This document shows positions 34,399 through 45,400 of a stretch of 64,000 bases of DNA, one piece after another (within the stretch, counting starts at the first letter, position 1; each line of letters begins with the position of its first letter). This DNA is from Parasediminibacterium sp051861445 (GTDB taxonomy: Bacteria; Bacteroidota; Bacteroidia; Chitinophagales; Chitinophagaceae), in contig JBHYCS010000005.1 in the NCBI GenBank assembly GCA_051861445.1, positions 62,001 through 126,000 of the forward strand, written 5' to 3'. The translations under genes were made by a program, and so were the position numbers. A model generated the notes under the pieces. The model saw only the letters and a program-made list of their open reading frames with translations, was not told the origin of the DNA and did not search any database.

Positions 34399-35032
34399 TT
34401 AAAACCTCTATTACTCTTATATAAAGCATATATTTTTATTGCTGATTATGGTAATCATAGAATTAGAAAAGTAGCCAATACTACTGGTTTTATTAGCACA
34501 GTTGCAGGTAATGGCAGTGCTGCTTTTGCAGGTGATGGTGCTGCTGCAACGACTGCAAGTATAAATACACCCATTGGTTTGGCTTTAGATACTTTAGGAA
34601 ACTTACTTATCGCAGATTTAAACAATCACAGAATAAGAAAAGTTACTCCAACAGTACTTCCTCTTAAACTTGCTTCTTTTTCAGCAGTTGCAGTTTCTAA
34701 TACTGTAAATTTATCATGGAATACTACTTCTAATGAAATTTATGCATTTTCATTTACCATTCAACGATCACAGAATGGAATTGATTTTTTTGATATTGGT
34801 TTTGTTGCCAACTCATTTTTCGCAGGTTCAAATTGAATCAGATAAAGCCACAGAAACTGTATTGCAAATTGTTGATTTATCTGGAAAAATCGTTTATTCA
34901 CACAAAAAATCATTAAGTGTAGGAACCAATGTTTTTACAATGAATGGTTTAAACGAATTAGAAGTAGGAACATATCTTGTGAAAGCAATTGTAAACGGAA
35001 AACCAATGACTGAAAAACTACAAGTTCAATAG
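34399..35032 (+). pseudogene. Decayed NHL-repeat protein with type IX secretion tail
   Basis: Frame 1 from 34399 has no start codon and opens mid-domain with two NHL repeats (IADYGNHRIRKV and, 47 codons later, IADLNNHRIRKV), then a linker with LSWNTTSNE and FTIQRSQNGIDFFDIGFVAN. It then stops. Frame 2 continues with VQIESDKATETVLQIVDLSG and ends VGTYLVKAIVNGKPMTEKLQVQ, a typical type A type IX secretion sorting domain that lacks its usual PNP start. So the 5' end is lost and an internal deletion/frameshift joins the halves. A strong terminator is still present behind it. Confidence 0.8.
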
Positions 35033-35100
35033 ATTTTGATATTATTGTTGATGATGTAAAGTATTGAATTGATAACAATTACTTTGCATCCATTCTAAAT

Positions 35101-35152
35101 AATGGTGTAAACTGTTCAATTCTGATGAGTGGCAGTTTGCACCATTTTTTTT
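35101..35152 (+). terminator. Terminator after the decayed NHL gene
   Basis: AATGGTGTAAACTG / CAGTTTGCACCATT (14 bp, one G-T wobble, 18-nt loop) followed by seven T. Confidence 0.9.
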
Positions 35153-35196
35153 GTTTTAATCTTGTATTGAAATTTTATTAATTACATTTTACCGAT

Positions 35197-37644
35197 ATGA
35201 AGTTTTTTTTAATTCCACTATTTTTCTTTGTTACTGTTTTAAAAGCCCAAAATATCAGTATTTCTGGTAAAGTAGTAGATAGTTTATCTTCAAAACCATT
35301 AACTGGTGCAACCATTCTTTTATCATTTAAAAACAATACTACTAAAACAGTAGCTACAAATGCTGATGGATTATTTACTGTACCAGTATCTTCTAATTTT
35401 CATATAGCAGTAACGATTCGTTTTGCAGGATACCAATCAAAAGAATTACTTATTTCAAACACCAATGAAAGCAATGCTATTCAATTAGGTACAATTGTAT
35501 TAAGTCCCATTATTGCTTCATTAGCCGAAGTAGTGGTGAAAGGGAAAAAGCCACCTGTAGCATTTAAAGTAGATCGGCAAGTTTTTAAAACTTCAACTTT
35601 TGCTAATGCAAATGGAGGCTCAGGGGTAGATGTTGTTAGGAATTTACCCTCGATTAGTGTAAATGGACAAGGTGAAATTTCATTTAGAGGCTCTACAAGT
35701 TTTTTGGTGTTGATAAATGGCAAACCAACGCAAGGCGATCCGTCTTTTGTTCTTAGTCAATTACCAGCTAATGCCATTGAGTCTATTGAGGTTATTACTA
35801 GTCCATCTGCTGCTTTTGATGCGGATGGTAAAAGTGGTATTATTAATATTGTTACCAAAACAGGTACACAAGATGGCTGGATGTTGCAAGCAAATGCCAT
35901 GAAAGGAACACCACCAATAAACGATTTTAACAATCAAAGAAATAAAAATCCACAAAGGCATGGTGTAGATATTGCAGCGAATTATAAGCAGAAAAATTGG
36001 GACATCAGTAGTGGAATTAATTATTTACAAAATGATATTACTGGTTTTAGAGAAGGTGATGTTTTTACGATTGTAAACAATGTAAAAACAAGTTTTCCAT
36101 CAAATGGAGAAAGAAGTTTTACAAGGTATAATTATGGGGCAAGATTAGCTGTACAATATGCTGTAAATGACAATAATACTATTGGTACAGCGTTTTATAT
36201 TGGTAAACGTTTTCAAAGCCGTGTGGCCGATTTATTGTACCAAAATAAACGAGAAAACATTTCTACAGGTAATACAACACAATTCACTTATTTCAATGAA
36301 AACACACAAGAAAAAGAAGGCGTTTTTAGTTTAGCTAGTGTAGATTACAAGCATATTTTTGCCAATAAATCGTTCATTAGTTTTAGTGGTTTGTACGAAG
36401 GTGCTAACTTAAGTGGAAACACGTACAACAACAATTTGGCGTATCCATCTTTAAAAGATACGTTACAATACACATTCAATCCTAACCAAAATCCGTTACA
36501 TGCTTATCGTATTAAAGCAGACTATACTTTAAAAATGGGTGCAGGTAATTTTCAAATGGGCTATCAATATCGGTACGATACTCAAAATGGAAACTTTACT
36601 TATTTAACCAAGGTATTGGGCACTTCTAATTTTTTAATCGATCCTCAATTTACAAGCAATGTTAAAGTTGTAAATAATATACATGCAGGTTACATTCAAT
36701 ACACATCTGTACTTAAAAATATTACTTATTCCACTGGTATTCGTGTTGAATACTCTGATAGAAATTTACAGTTTTCTCAAAATGGCGGAAAAGAAAAATT
36801 AAGGCTTATTAACTTATTTCCATCTCTACAAATTAGATACACAGGTTTGCAAAAAACGGTGTTAAAATGGGGTTTAAGTAGACGAATAAAACGAAACAAT
36901 AATTTCGAATTAAATCCTTTTCCTGAAAGAGAACATTCTGAAACCTTAGAACAAGGCGATCCAAAATTATTACCTGAGCTAATTTATAACCTTGAAACAG
37001 GTATTGAAAAATCGATAAAGAATGGAAGTTTTTACGTTACCGCCTATTTTCAAAACATAAAAAACCCAATTCAACGAGTAAATAAAGTGTTTAATGATTC
37101 TATTTTAAACAGGGTTTTTACCAATGCAGGTTCAGCAACTCAATTAGGTATTGAAGCCAATTTTACACAACAAATTACCTCTTTTTGGCAAACAGTTATC
37201 GGTGGAAATATTTATAAATATCGAATTAAAGGCAGCATTTTTAATGGTGGAATAGCGGTAAATAACAGCAGTTGGATATTTAGTTTCAATAGTACACAAT
37301 CATTTAGTTTACCCAAAAAGTGGTCTTTACAATTGAGTGTAAATTATTTATCACAGAGGGCAACAGCACAAGGAGAGGATAGCTATTTTTTAACACCTCA
37401 TTTAACGGTTAAAAAAACGAGTAACAACAATAAATGGAATTTTCAACTGCAATGGCTAAATATAGATGCAGGCATGAGAATAAGTAATATTCAAAGAATT
37501 ACCACAAGAGGTAGTAATTTTTACACAACCACCAACTACATTTATGAACCCGATTTAATTCAGTTTTCAGTAGGATTTAATATTACTAAAAAGAACCGAA
37601 AAATAACTTTGCCAGTAAGTGAAATAGGAGAGAAAGAGTTTTAA
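35197..37644 (+). CDS. Outer-membrane beta-barrel receptor (TonB-type)
   Basis: 815 residues. Signal peptide to about KAQ (17), a carboxypeptidase-regulatory-like domain (about 20-105, ISGKVVDSLSSKPLTGATI), a plug-like region (about 120-230 with GGSGVDVVRNLPSISVNGQGEISFRGSTSFLVLINGKPTQGD and PSAAFDADGKSGIINIVTKTG), then a large barrel of the outer_membrane_beta-barrel_3 type. The 'DADGKSGIINIVTK' text is standard for this family. The ligand is unknown. It stands alone between two strong terminators, so expression is independent. Confidence 0.9.
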   Translation: MKFFLIPLFFFVTVLKAQNISISGKVVDSLSSKPLTGATILLSFKNNTTKTVATNADGLFTVPVSSNFHIAVTIRFAGYQSKELLISNTNESNAIQLGTIVLSPIIASLAEVVVKGKKPPVAFKVDRQVFKTSTFANANGGSGVDVVRNLPSISVNGQGEISFRGSTSFLVLINGKPTQGDPSFVLSQLPANAIESIEVITSPSAAFDADGKSGIINIVTKTGTQDGWMLQANAMKGTPPINDFNNQRNKNPQRHGVDIAANYKQKNWDISSGINYLQNDITGFREGDVFTIVNNVKTSFPSNGERSFTRYNYGARLAVQYAVNDNNTIGTAFYIGKRFQSRVADLLYQNKRENISTGNTTQFTYFNENTQEKEGVFSLASVDYKHIFANKSFISFSGLYEGANLSGNTYNNNLAYPSLKDTLQYTFNPNQNPLHAYRIKADYTLKMGAGNFQMGYQYRYDTQNGNFTYLTKVLGTSNFLIDPQFTSNVKVVNNIHAGYIQYTSVLKNITYSTGIRVEYSDRNLQFSQNGGKEKLRLINLFPSLQIRYTGLQKTVLKWGLSRRIKRNNNFELNPFPEREHSETLEQGDPKLLPELIYNLETGIEKSIKNGSFYVTAYFQNIKNPIQRVNKVFNDSILNRVFTNAGSATQLGIEANFTQQITSFWQTVIGGNIYKYRIKGSIFNGGIAVNNSSWIFSFNSTQSFSLPKKWSLQLSVNYLSQRATAQGEDSYFLTPHLTVKKTSNNNKWNFQLQWLNIDAGMRISNIQRITTRGSNFYTTTNYIYEPDLIQFSVGFNITKKNRKITLPVSEIGEKEF

Positions 37645-37653
37645 TACTCTGTA

Positions 37654-37704
37654 AAAAATGGTACAAACAATCATGATTTTGCATACTTTGCTTGTACCAT
37701 TTTT
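37654..37704. terminator. Bidirectional terminator between two convergent genes
   Basis: AAAAATGGTACAA / TTGTACCATTTTT is a perfect 13-bp stem with a 25-nt loop, with A and T runs on opposite arms, between the receptor and the PepSY gene. Confidence 0.85.
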
Positions 37705-37711
37705 ATTGATT

Positions 37712-39352
37712 TTATGCATTTTGTTTTTTTCGAACCCTTCTCCAAAGTATTAATCCTATTGTAACCATTATAATCTGAGACATTGCTGCAAACATGGTAC
37801 TGAAATCTCTTACGGCTTTACCCGCAAAATCTAAGAAATGATGTTTGTGTAAAAAAGCAAAACTGAACCCTTCAATTAGGTCATTATCATTCACTTTTGC
37901 AGCTAGTTTTCCAGTACTTGTTTCTACATACCAACGTTGATTGCTGTTAAAAGGATAGTTCACTTTCCAAACTGGTAATCGTTTATTTACAAAACCATAT
38001 TCTCCTTCAAATTTTGTAATAATGGCCAACGAAGTGGTGTCTTTTTCAGTATGTTTACTAAAACTGCTAGCTAAGTAAGATGCATATTTTCTTTCACCGT
38101 TTAATAATGGTTGATAGTCATTCGTACGAATATAAATGGTAGATGGTGGAGGTACAGACTTATCTTTCATTAAATCTGCCCTTGGTTTTGTATCTGCTTT
38201 TTTTTGTGTTGAATCAAATGGCTTTTGGGTAAAAACCTGCCAATAGATTTCTTTGTTTATCTCTACTAGACTAATATTTGTAATAACTTTTGGGTGAATA
38301 ATAGCAGCAATCTTTGAAAAGTTCATTTCAATATCATTTGCCTTGAATTGATGATTGATAAAATAGGCATCTCTATCATCTACTTTTAATTTTTCCAATG
38401 CATGAAATGCTCCACTTGCAGTAAACATTAAAGCAAAAATTGAGAAAATTAATGATGTAAAACGGTGGTTATTTCTTGCTCTTACAGTAGAATTACTCGA
38501 TGTTTTTTTAGATGATGTAATGAAGAAAATGTATAAACCCATTAAAGTAGTTGCAAATGCTAGTAAGCAAAACAATGCTTCTACAATAAATCGGCCTTTG
38601 CCTAAAAATGAAAGCCAACTCCAAGTATGAAACCAAGAAAAAAGTTGGTCAAAAATTTTTCTTTGATTGTCCATTGCAAATGCAAAGCGGTCTTGAACCG
38701 TTTCTACATACAATTGAATGCCATCTGTTCTATCAAAACTTACTTTATACACAGGTAATAATCGATTGATGTTTTTATACTCATTGGTAAACTTTTCTAT
38801 CAATTCTACCGATGTTATTTTGGCTCCACTTGTATCGTTCATGATGGCTGCTGTTGCATTTTCGCAACAATCATGTATAGCGGTGGAACTGTTTTTTTCA
38901 GTAAGAGATATGTTTTTGCTATTTGTTCCTTGTAAAAATTGTTTTGCTAAATTTCTGGCATATAAGTAATCACCATTTTTTAATAGTTTTCCTGTTTTTG
39001 TACTAATGTATTGCAACACATTTGTAGCAGGTAATTGCACTTGGTAAAAAGTGTTACCTGCCATTTGCACCATTCTAAAATTCTTAATTGTAGCAATATT
39101 GTTTTTAACCAAAGCGTCTTGCAACGGCACTTTTAGCTGATTGCTATCTATTGCTTTTGCAGGAATAAATTGTGTGCCTACTTTAGGACGAAAAGATGTC
39201 ATTATTGGATGCATAAAACCACTGATTGCCCATAGTAAAACTGGTATTGCAATCAATAAACTTGTGGTTCGATGCCATTTAAAAATATGTTTACGTAACA
39301 TGTTGAAATTGTTTTTTAAAACGAAGCTTGCTTTGGTTTTTATTGGCTGCAT
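37712..39352 (-). CDS. PepSY-domain inner-membrane protein (iron-reductase-like)
   Basis: 546 residues from the ATG at 39352 (MQPIKTKASF); MLRKHIFKWHRTTSLL a few residues later is also possible. Four membrane segments are visible: the first after FKWHRTTSLLIAIPVLLWAISGFMHP, two central, and one at the C terminus (MVTIGLILWRRVRKK). PepSY-like domains lie in the periplasmic loops (about 60-190 and 370-500), with IYWQVF and RWYVETSTGKLAAKV. Family members sit beside TonB receptors and are thought to reduce or process siderophore- or metal-bound iron. It follows the receptor by 71 bp. Confidence 0.87.
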   Translation of the reverse strand: MQPIKTKASFVLKNNFNMLRKHIFKWHRTTSLLIAIPVLLWAISGFMHPIMTSFRPKVGTQFIPAKAIDSNQLKVPLQDALVKNNIATIKNFRMVQMAGNTFYQVQLPATNVLQYISTKTGKLLKNGDYLYARNLAKQFLQGTNSKNISLTEKNSSTAIHDCCENATAAIMNDTSGAKITSVELIEKFTNEYKNINRLLPVYKVSFDRTDGIQLYVETVQDRFAFAMDNQRKIFDQLFSWFHTWSWLSFLGKGRFIVEALFCLLAFATTLMGLYIFFITSSKKTSSNSTVRARNNHRFTSLIFSIFALMFTASGAFHALEKLKVDDRDAYFINHQFKANDIEMNFSKIAAIIHPKVITNISLVEINKEIYWQVFTQKPFDSTQKKADTKPRADLMKDKSVPPPSTIYIRTNDYQPLLNGERKYASYLASSFSKHTEKDTTSLAIITKFEGEYGFVNKRLPVWKVNYPFNSNQRWYVETSTGKLAAKVNDNDLIEGFSFAFLHKHHFLDFAGKAVRDFSTMFAAMSQIIMVTIGLILWRRVRKKQNA

Positions 39353-39365
39353 AAAGAACAAATAG

Positions 39366-39415
39366 TACAAGAGTGCGACGCCTATGCAGCTGATAAATGA
39401 ACAAATGCTGGCTTC
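39366..39415 (+). repeat. Interspersed intergenic repeat, copy 2
   Basis: GTACAAGAGTGCGACGC-CTAT-GCAGCTGA shares 25 of the first 29 bases with the copy at 6014-6042, in the same orientation. It fills most of the gap between the receptor's stop and the PepSY gene's start. Confidence 0.55.
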
Positions 39416-39422
39416 ATAAAAA

Positions 39423-41771
39423 TTATTTTTTCCCTACGAAATTGTATTGAATGCCAAAGACAAAGGTTCTTGGTGCTCCTGGATTAAAAGTGGTTCGGTC
39501 GGTTGCATTGTTTCCTCTCGTTGCACTATTTGCAAACAGTACATTCGTAACATTCATTACGTTTGAGTACACTTCAATTGCTTTCCATTTATAGCCTATT
39601 CTATAATTTAATAAGTGATAACCTTCATATTTAATGGTGTTAATTTGATTTTGATACCAACCTGAAACATATTGCCACTCTAAAGAAGTACGGAAATTTT
39701 TTAACCATGTAGGATAATAAGTAAACTCTGTATTCCAACTCCATCTTGGTGAGCTTGGCATTTCAAAGCCACTTAGGTTTTGGTATTTGTCAGCAGGGTT
39801 TTTACTAATTTCAAAGTCTTCAAATCTATGTAAAGCTGTTGTGCCTCCGAATCTGAATGCAAATTGTTCATTCGGTTTTGCAGTTAAACCAAATTCAACG
39901 CCTCTATGTAGCGTTTTTCCTGCAGATTGATAGTCGAATGAATTATCTGGTTGACGAATATTGAGCAATTCATTGCGTCCATCCATTTGGTATAAGGTTA
40001 CATCGATATATACTTTATTATTGAATAAAGACGCCCAACCACCTATTTCGTAGTTATTAAAATAAGCTGGACTTAAATTGGTATAAAACTCAACAGGATT
40101 GGTATTGGGTCTTGGTCTAAAAATGGCTGTTAAAGAAGGTGGTGAAAATCCTTGAGAAAAGTTGGCATATAATCCTCTGCCTTTTTGTAAATCGTATGTA
40201 AGGCCAATTTTAGGGGTAAATCTTTTGTAAGTAATATTACCTGTGGTGGTGTTTACGTTGTTGATGTAATCTAAATCCATAACATCAAATCTTCCACCAA
40301 CAGAAAAGCGAAGTTTTTTCAATGGTTCAAAATCGTACTGTAAATAGCTAGCATAATTGTTAATATCTCCATTGTAATTGGCAATGGGCAATTCAGGACG
40401 TTCTCTATCAATGGTGTATTTTTCTACAAATCGCTTAGTCGGATCTAGTTGTGCATTCAAATCTATTCTGTACGACCAATAATCGTTTTTAGAAATATCT
40501 AATACAACTCCAATAATCAATTTAGAGTTTAAAAAACCAAGCTTTTGACTATGTTGTGCAATGATTCCATAACTCTCAAAATTGTTAGAGTTAATTTCAC
40601 CTCTAGCTTTTGTAGGATCGTTTGTGGCACTTGCTACAGGACTCCATCGAATGGCGTAGCTTGGATTTTGACCATGCTTATTGTTTCTTTGAAAAATGGT
40701 AATAAACGATTTAGCGTTCTTGTTCCAATCATGTTCTAACGTTAAACGAGAACGATACGCATCAGATTTTCTGTACGTAAAATCAGAAGTACTTACATAG
40801 TTTCTACTGTAAAACATAGTGCTATCAACACTTCCAGCCATTTGAGAATAATATTTTCCATAAATAAAATTTCCAATCAAGCGTGTTTTATCGGTAAAGT
40901 TGTATTCTAGTCTAGCATTGATAGATGTTTTATCATAATCAGATGCAGCCATCCAAGAATTGGTTTGTTGGCTACTTAAACCACCAATATAAAATCCGAA
41001 CTTTTTAATTTTTGCACCTGCACCAAATTGAACTCTACGAAAACCCCAATTATCAACTTGAACACCCACTTTTGCTGTTGGTACTAATGTAGGTTTTTGC
41101 ATGATGAAATTAATGGCACCACCAACCGCTTCTGGCCCATAAATAGACGAAACGGGGCCTTTTACCACTTCAATACTGCTAATTGCAAATTGATTAATTT
41201 CTAATAAAGCATTGTGATTAAAAATACCCAATGGTCTAATAGGAACACCATCTTCCATGTACAAATAATAAGCACTTGTACCCATTGGTTGCCTAATTGC
41301 CATGCCATGTTGTTCGTTGTTATAGCTTGGCATAATTACACCAGGGGTTTTATTAATTAATTCAAAAGCCATACTAGCTTTTGTTTCATCTATTATTTTG
41401 GGTGAAAGCCTAGAAATTGCAACAGGACTCTGCGTTCTTAAGCTAGCTTCTCTATTGGCTGTAACGATTACAGATTGTAATTGTTGCGAATTTGGTACAA
41501 GGGAAATAATCAAGTTGGTTTTATTGGCAACGGTTAACGTTTGATAACCAATAAAAGATATTTTAAGTGAATCATTTATAGATGTTGTTTGGATGCTAAA
41601 TTTTCCTTCATTATCGCTAAAAGCAACTGTTGGTAAGTGTTTTACGATTTGAATGATTGCTCCAATAATGGGTTCTTTGGTTTCATTATCTAATATTTTT
41701 CCTTGTGTTATTTGGGCTTGCACATTTGCACATAGCAAAACTGCAAGTAAAGTGTATAAACAATACTTCAT
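39423..41771 (-). CDS. TonB-dependent receptor, probably metal or siderophore
   Basis: 782 residues. Signal peptide (to about AQ, 19), carboxypeptidase-regulatory-like domain (about 20-100, ITQGKILDNETKEPIIGAI), plug (about 110-230 with YLYMEDGVPIRPLG, SSIEVVKGPVSSIYGPEAVGGAINFIM), then a 22-strand barrel ending in VFGIQYNFVGKK. The pairing with a PepSY membrane protein downstream and a CNGKC small protein upstream is the arrangement of iron/copper-related receptors in Bacteroidota, so metal uptake is the inferred role. The exact ligand is not shown. Confidence 0.9.
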   Translation of the reverse strand: MKYCLYTLLAVLLCANVQAQITQGKILDNETKEPIIGAIIQIVKHLPTVAFSDNEGKFSIQTTSINDSLKISFIGYQTLTVANKTNLIISLVPNSQQLQSVIVTANREASLRTQSPVAISRLSPKIIDETKASMAFELINKTPGVIMPSYNNEQHGMAIRQPMGTSAYYLYMEDGVPIRPLGIFNHNALLEINQFAISSIEVVKGPVSSIYGPEAVGGAINFIMQKPTLVPTAKVGVQVDNWGFRRVQFGAGAKIKKFGFYIGGLSSQQTNSWMAASDYDKTSINARLEYNFTDKTRLIGNFIYGKYYSQMAGSVDSTMFYSRNYVSTSDFTYRKSDAYRSRLTLEHDWNKNAKSFITIFQRNNKHGQNPSYAIRWSPVASATNDPTKARGEINSNNFESYGIIAQHSQKLGFLNSKLIIGVVLDISKNDYWSYRIDLNAQLDPTKRFVEKYTIDRERPELPIANYNGDINNYASYLQYDFEPLKKLRFSVGGRFDVMDLDYINNVNTTTGNITYKRFTPKIGLTYDLQKGRGLYANFSQGFSPPSLTAIFRPRPNTNPVEFYTNLSPAYFNNYEIGGWASLFNNKVYIDVTLYQMDGRNELLNIRQPDNSFDYQSAGKTLHRGVEFGLTAKPNEQFAFRFGGTTALHRFEDFEISKNPADKYQNLSGFEMPSSPRWSWNTEFTYYPTWLKNFRTSLEWQYVSGWYQNQINTIKYEGYHLLNYRIGYKWKAIEVYSNVMNVTNVLFANSATRGNNATDRTTFNPGAPRTFVFGIQYNFVGKK

Positions 41772-41951
41772 TGAATGTAATTTTTAATGGTTGATGTTTT
41801 GGCTTTTGCCAATATTGATAAATACTGTTACAGATGTATATAACAATGCTTTTGCTATGATAAATGATAGCACTCAGCACAGCATAATTCAATGCTGTAA
41901 ACAGAACATTTTATCAATAAGAGAATAATAAATAACTACGTTGTAGATACC

Positions 41952-42368
41952 TTACGCTTTGGGAGGATGGTAGATAGAAAAAGTAAAATTGTAGGCGTAG
42001 TTATTGGTAAAAAGTGAAAATTTCGAGTTGCTAAAAACAGAATAATTTGTTTTATCAATACATGCAAAAAACGATTTTGAAGAAAGTGGTAATTCGTATT
42101 TGTTATCGTTTTTTCTATCTGGATTTTCTTGATCTTTCTTTTCTTCTTGTTGCAACTTTTTCATCATCTGACACTTACCATTACAAAGCAATTTAGGTTT
42201 AGCCTTATTTATACAATTCTTGGCATATTTAGCTGTGTTGGTAAAATAATCAGCCATTACAAACGATTTGCTGAATGTTTGAGCTACAAATGCTGCCAGA
42301 AAAATGATTGCGGTAATATGTTTACAAACAGAAAGGATACTAGTAATTTTTTGCAAATCTATATTCAA
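41952..42368 (-). CDS. Small membrane/periplasmic protein with CNGKC motif
   Basis: 138 residues; the start is a TTG at 42368 because no ATG fits the frame. The N-terminal hydrophobic helix (about 15-33, KHITAIIFLAAFVAQTF) is followed by NCINKAKPKLLCNGKCQMMKKLQQEEKKD, which gives three closely placed cysteines suited to metal or redox chemistry, then a region ending FSIYHPPKA. I have seen similar small Bacteroidota proteins beside TonB receptors but cannot name a domain. It precedes the receptor on the same strand by about 180 bp, so it is probably cotranscribed with it and the PepSY gene. Confidence 0.7.
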   Translation of the reverse strand: MNIDLQKITSILSVCKHITAIIFLAAFVAQTFSKSFVMADYFTNTAKYAKNCINKAKPKLLCNGKCQMMKKLQQEEKKDQENPDRKNDNKYELPLSSKSFFACIDKTNYSVFSNSKFSLFTNNYAYNFTFSIYHPPKA

Positions 42369-42445
42369 TTATTCATAACAAAAAAGGAAATCAGCATTTT
42401 ATTTTTGTTGAGCAATGATAGATGGATTAAAAGTGGTTTGAAATG

Positions 42446-45400
42446 TTAAGGTATAAACACAGTTTGTATGGTAGTTGAAATGTTTAATGCGGACGCTTTT
42501 ATAAAGTAAATACCGCTAGCTTTTTTTTGATAATGAAAGAATATGGTGCCATTGGTTAGCGGTGCAAACTTTTGCGTTGCTAACAATTTACCATGAACAT
42601 CAAATAGCTGCAAAAATAGTGGAGAATTGATATTGTTAGTTAGTTGAAAGAAACCGCCATTACTAGAGAAATTTCCCAGTTGTTTTAGAGTCAAAACGGC
42701 ACTATCTGCATTAAAAAAGCGATTGTTTCGACAAATAATAGTAAACCTATTATTGGCTTTAGAAGCTGGATTTTCCGTAACTGAAAAATTTAATTTTGTT
42801 GCTGATGAAACAGATATGGGGCTTTGTTTTTGTAAAAATGCATCATGAATAAAAACGGTAATGTTGGTATCTTTAAATAATGTTGGTTGTATGTGTAAGC
42901 TATAAGTTTTAGGAAGCAAATTGTTAATGTATAAGTGAATAGAATCTGTGGTTGTTGGTATTATTCTAGCCTCAATTGCAAATAATTTATTGTCGTTGTT
43001 GATGGCTATATTTTCATCTTCATTCATCATTTTTTCAGCATCTTCATTGCCCTGTTTGTTGCTGAAACCTTTACCAAAACAAATTAATGCACCATCTGCT
43101 AATTGTGGATTATTGCTATTGTTTTCTATCCATAATTGAATATGTATTTTTCCATCTATGTTATACAAAGTATTTGAATTATTAGATGAAAATGTGTCAA
43201 TTACTTTATGCGATTCTTTGAATGTTAAGTTGGGGTTGTCTGCACTATTTTGAATAAAAAAAACTTCAAATGGTTGAATAATATTGGTTGTTCTTTTTTC
43301 AATTGAACTGCCAATTCCTTTTGTATAAGCAATATAACCGCCTTTATTGTTACTTCCTGCTATGGTAGAATCCCAAATCCAATAGCTTGGAAAAACATTT
43401 GTTTTATCGAGTTTTTCAAAATCAATTGGAGCTATGTAAGGATTACCTACACTGCTAAATGCATATTGATTAGTAGCTAGGTTATTGTAGTCAATTGTTC
43501 CTGTAGCAATGCTTCCTTCGGCAATTAATGTGGTATTGTTAGGCGTATAATTATTGCTGAATAAATTAATAGTTCTATCTCCACGAATCCAAATTTTATA
43601 AGGCTTTTCTGCTATTAAATTGGTTGCATTTGTGTTTCTGATTGCTTGCCAACCAAATGCATCGTTATTGTTCACAAACATAGATGGACTGTTGGTGCTG
43701 CTTTCATCAAATCCATTCACACTTCCACCAATGCCTGTAATATGTGTGCCAATATTGGTGCTGTTTCCAAAATTATTTTGCCAATTATTTTGAATAAAAT
43801 TAGCAGTTGTTATTCCACTTGTAATAAAACGAAACATGGGTTTAGTTGTAGGAATAAAATGTTGAGATTGAAATTTGCCACCATTGTACACAATTCCTTT
43901 TCCCATTGTTTGAACAAAAGCAGTTTTTTGTAGGGGAGAAGCAAGTAATTGTATGGTTTTTCCATTTAAGTCTATTACACCATTTGAAACAGAAAATAAT
44001 TTGCTAACGCTAAAATTACTGCCGATAACTACAGTGTCTAAATTGTTAAGTTGTATTGTTTGTAGAGTTTTTTTACTAAAAATATTCCCATCAAAAAACT
44101 GTTTTTTACTGCCATTTAATTGTATTGCACCATTTGTAGCATCTATACTATTGGCTTCACCCACAAATTGATCACTAATTTGTAATGTACCACTGATTAA
44201 TAAATTACTATTGGGTTGAATTACCAAATTTTTTACAGCAAATGTTTCTGTTGTTTGAATGGTTGGAAACACAGCTGCTTGTTCATAAACCACCACATTG
44301 TCAATTGATGTAGGTATATTTTTTCCCCAATTATTGGCATTGCTCCAACGATTGTTTTGTGTACCCATCCAAACATAATTACAACCAAAATTGGTAGCAC
44401 TTTGTGTATGTGCAATGCCTAATTGGTAATTGTTATTGCCTCCACTCATGCAAACGGCGTTTGCATCTTGCTTTATAAACGCCGAAGATTGACTGCTACT
44501 ATTTGCAAAAACATGGATAATTTTTTCATGATTGCTGATACGTGTTGGATTGTTTTTATTATCTACACTGTTTATGCCTAATTGTCCAAAGTTATTTAAA
44601 CCCCAAGTAAACAAGCTACTATCAGCAGTAATGGCGATGCTATGTTTAAATCCAGCAGCAATCTGTTGCCAATTGTTATTGCCGCCAACTTGAACGGGAT
44701 TATTTTTATTGATGAATGAATGATCGCCTAATTGACCTTCATCATTTTGTCCCCAAGCCCATAAAGTACCATCTGTTTTAATGGCCAGTGAATGTTTATT
44801 TCCTGCTGCAATGGCTTTCCAATTTTGAGCATTGCCAATTTGTACAGGTTGCCATTTCTCTATATTCGTTCCGTCGCCTAATTGACCAACATCGTTTTGC
44901 CCCCAAGCCCATAAAGTGCCATCTTTCCTAATTGCTAACGAATGTTTTCCACCAGCTGCAATAGCTTTCCACTGAAAAGATTGTGCAATTTGTTGTAGTG
45001 AAATGGCATTATTGAAAGATGAATCTCCTAACTGTCCTTTATCATTTAATCCCCAACTCCATAAGTTTCCGTTCGATTGTAAGGCTAAACTATGGCTGTC
45101 TCCACACACCACTTTTTCCCAATTAATGATTGAGCTAATTTTAATTGGTGAAGCCGTGTTTTGTATACTATTGTTGCCAAGTTGTGCTTGGTTATTTAAA
45201 CCCCAAGTCCATAAAGTACTGTCTTCTGCAATACCGACACTAAAATCGTTTCCTGCTGCAATATTTATCCAAGATAAATTGTTGGCTTTTATTAAACTAG
45301 TTGCAGTATTGGTTTTGCCGTTGCCTAATTGTCCAACATCATTTTGTCCCCAAGCCCATAAACTACCATTTTTAGTAATCGAAAGTGTATGATTCTTTCC

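Noticed and set aside
41879..41898. 7-bp hairpin ACAGCAT/ATGCTGT as a terminator of the CNGKC gene
   Set aside because: It is 54 bp after the stop, has no U tract, and the next gene is probably cotranscribed.
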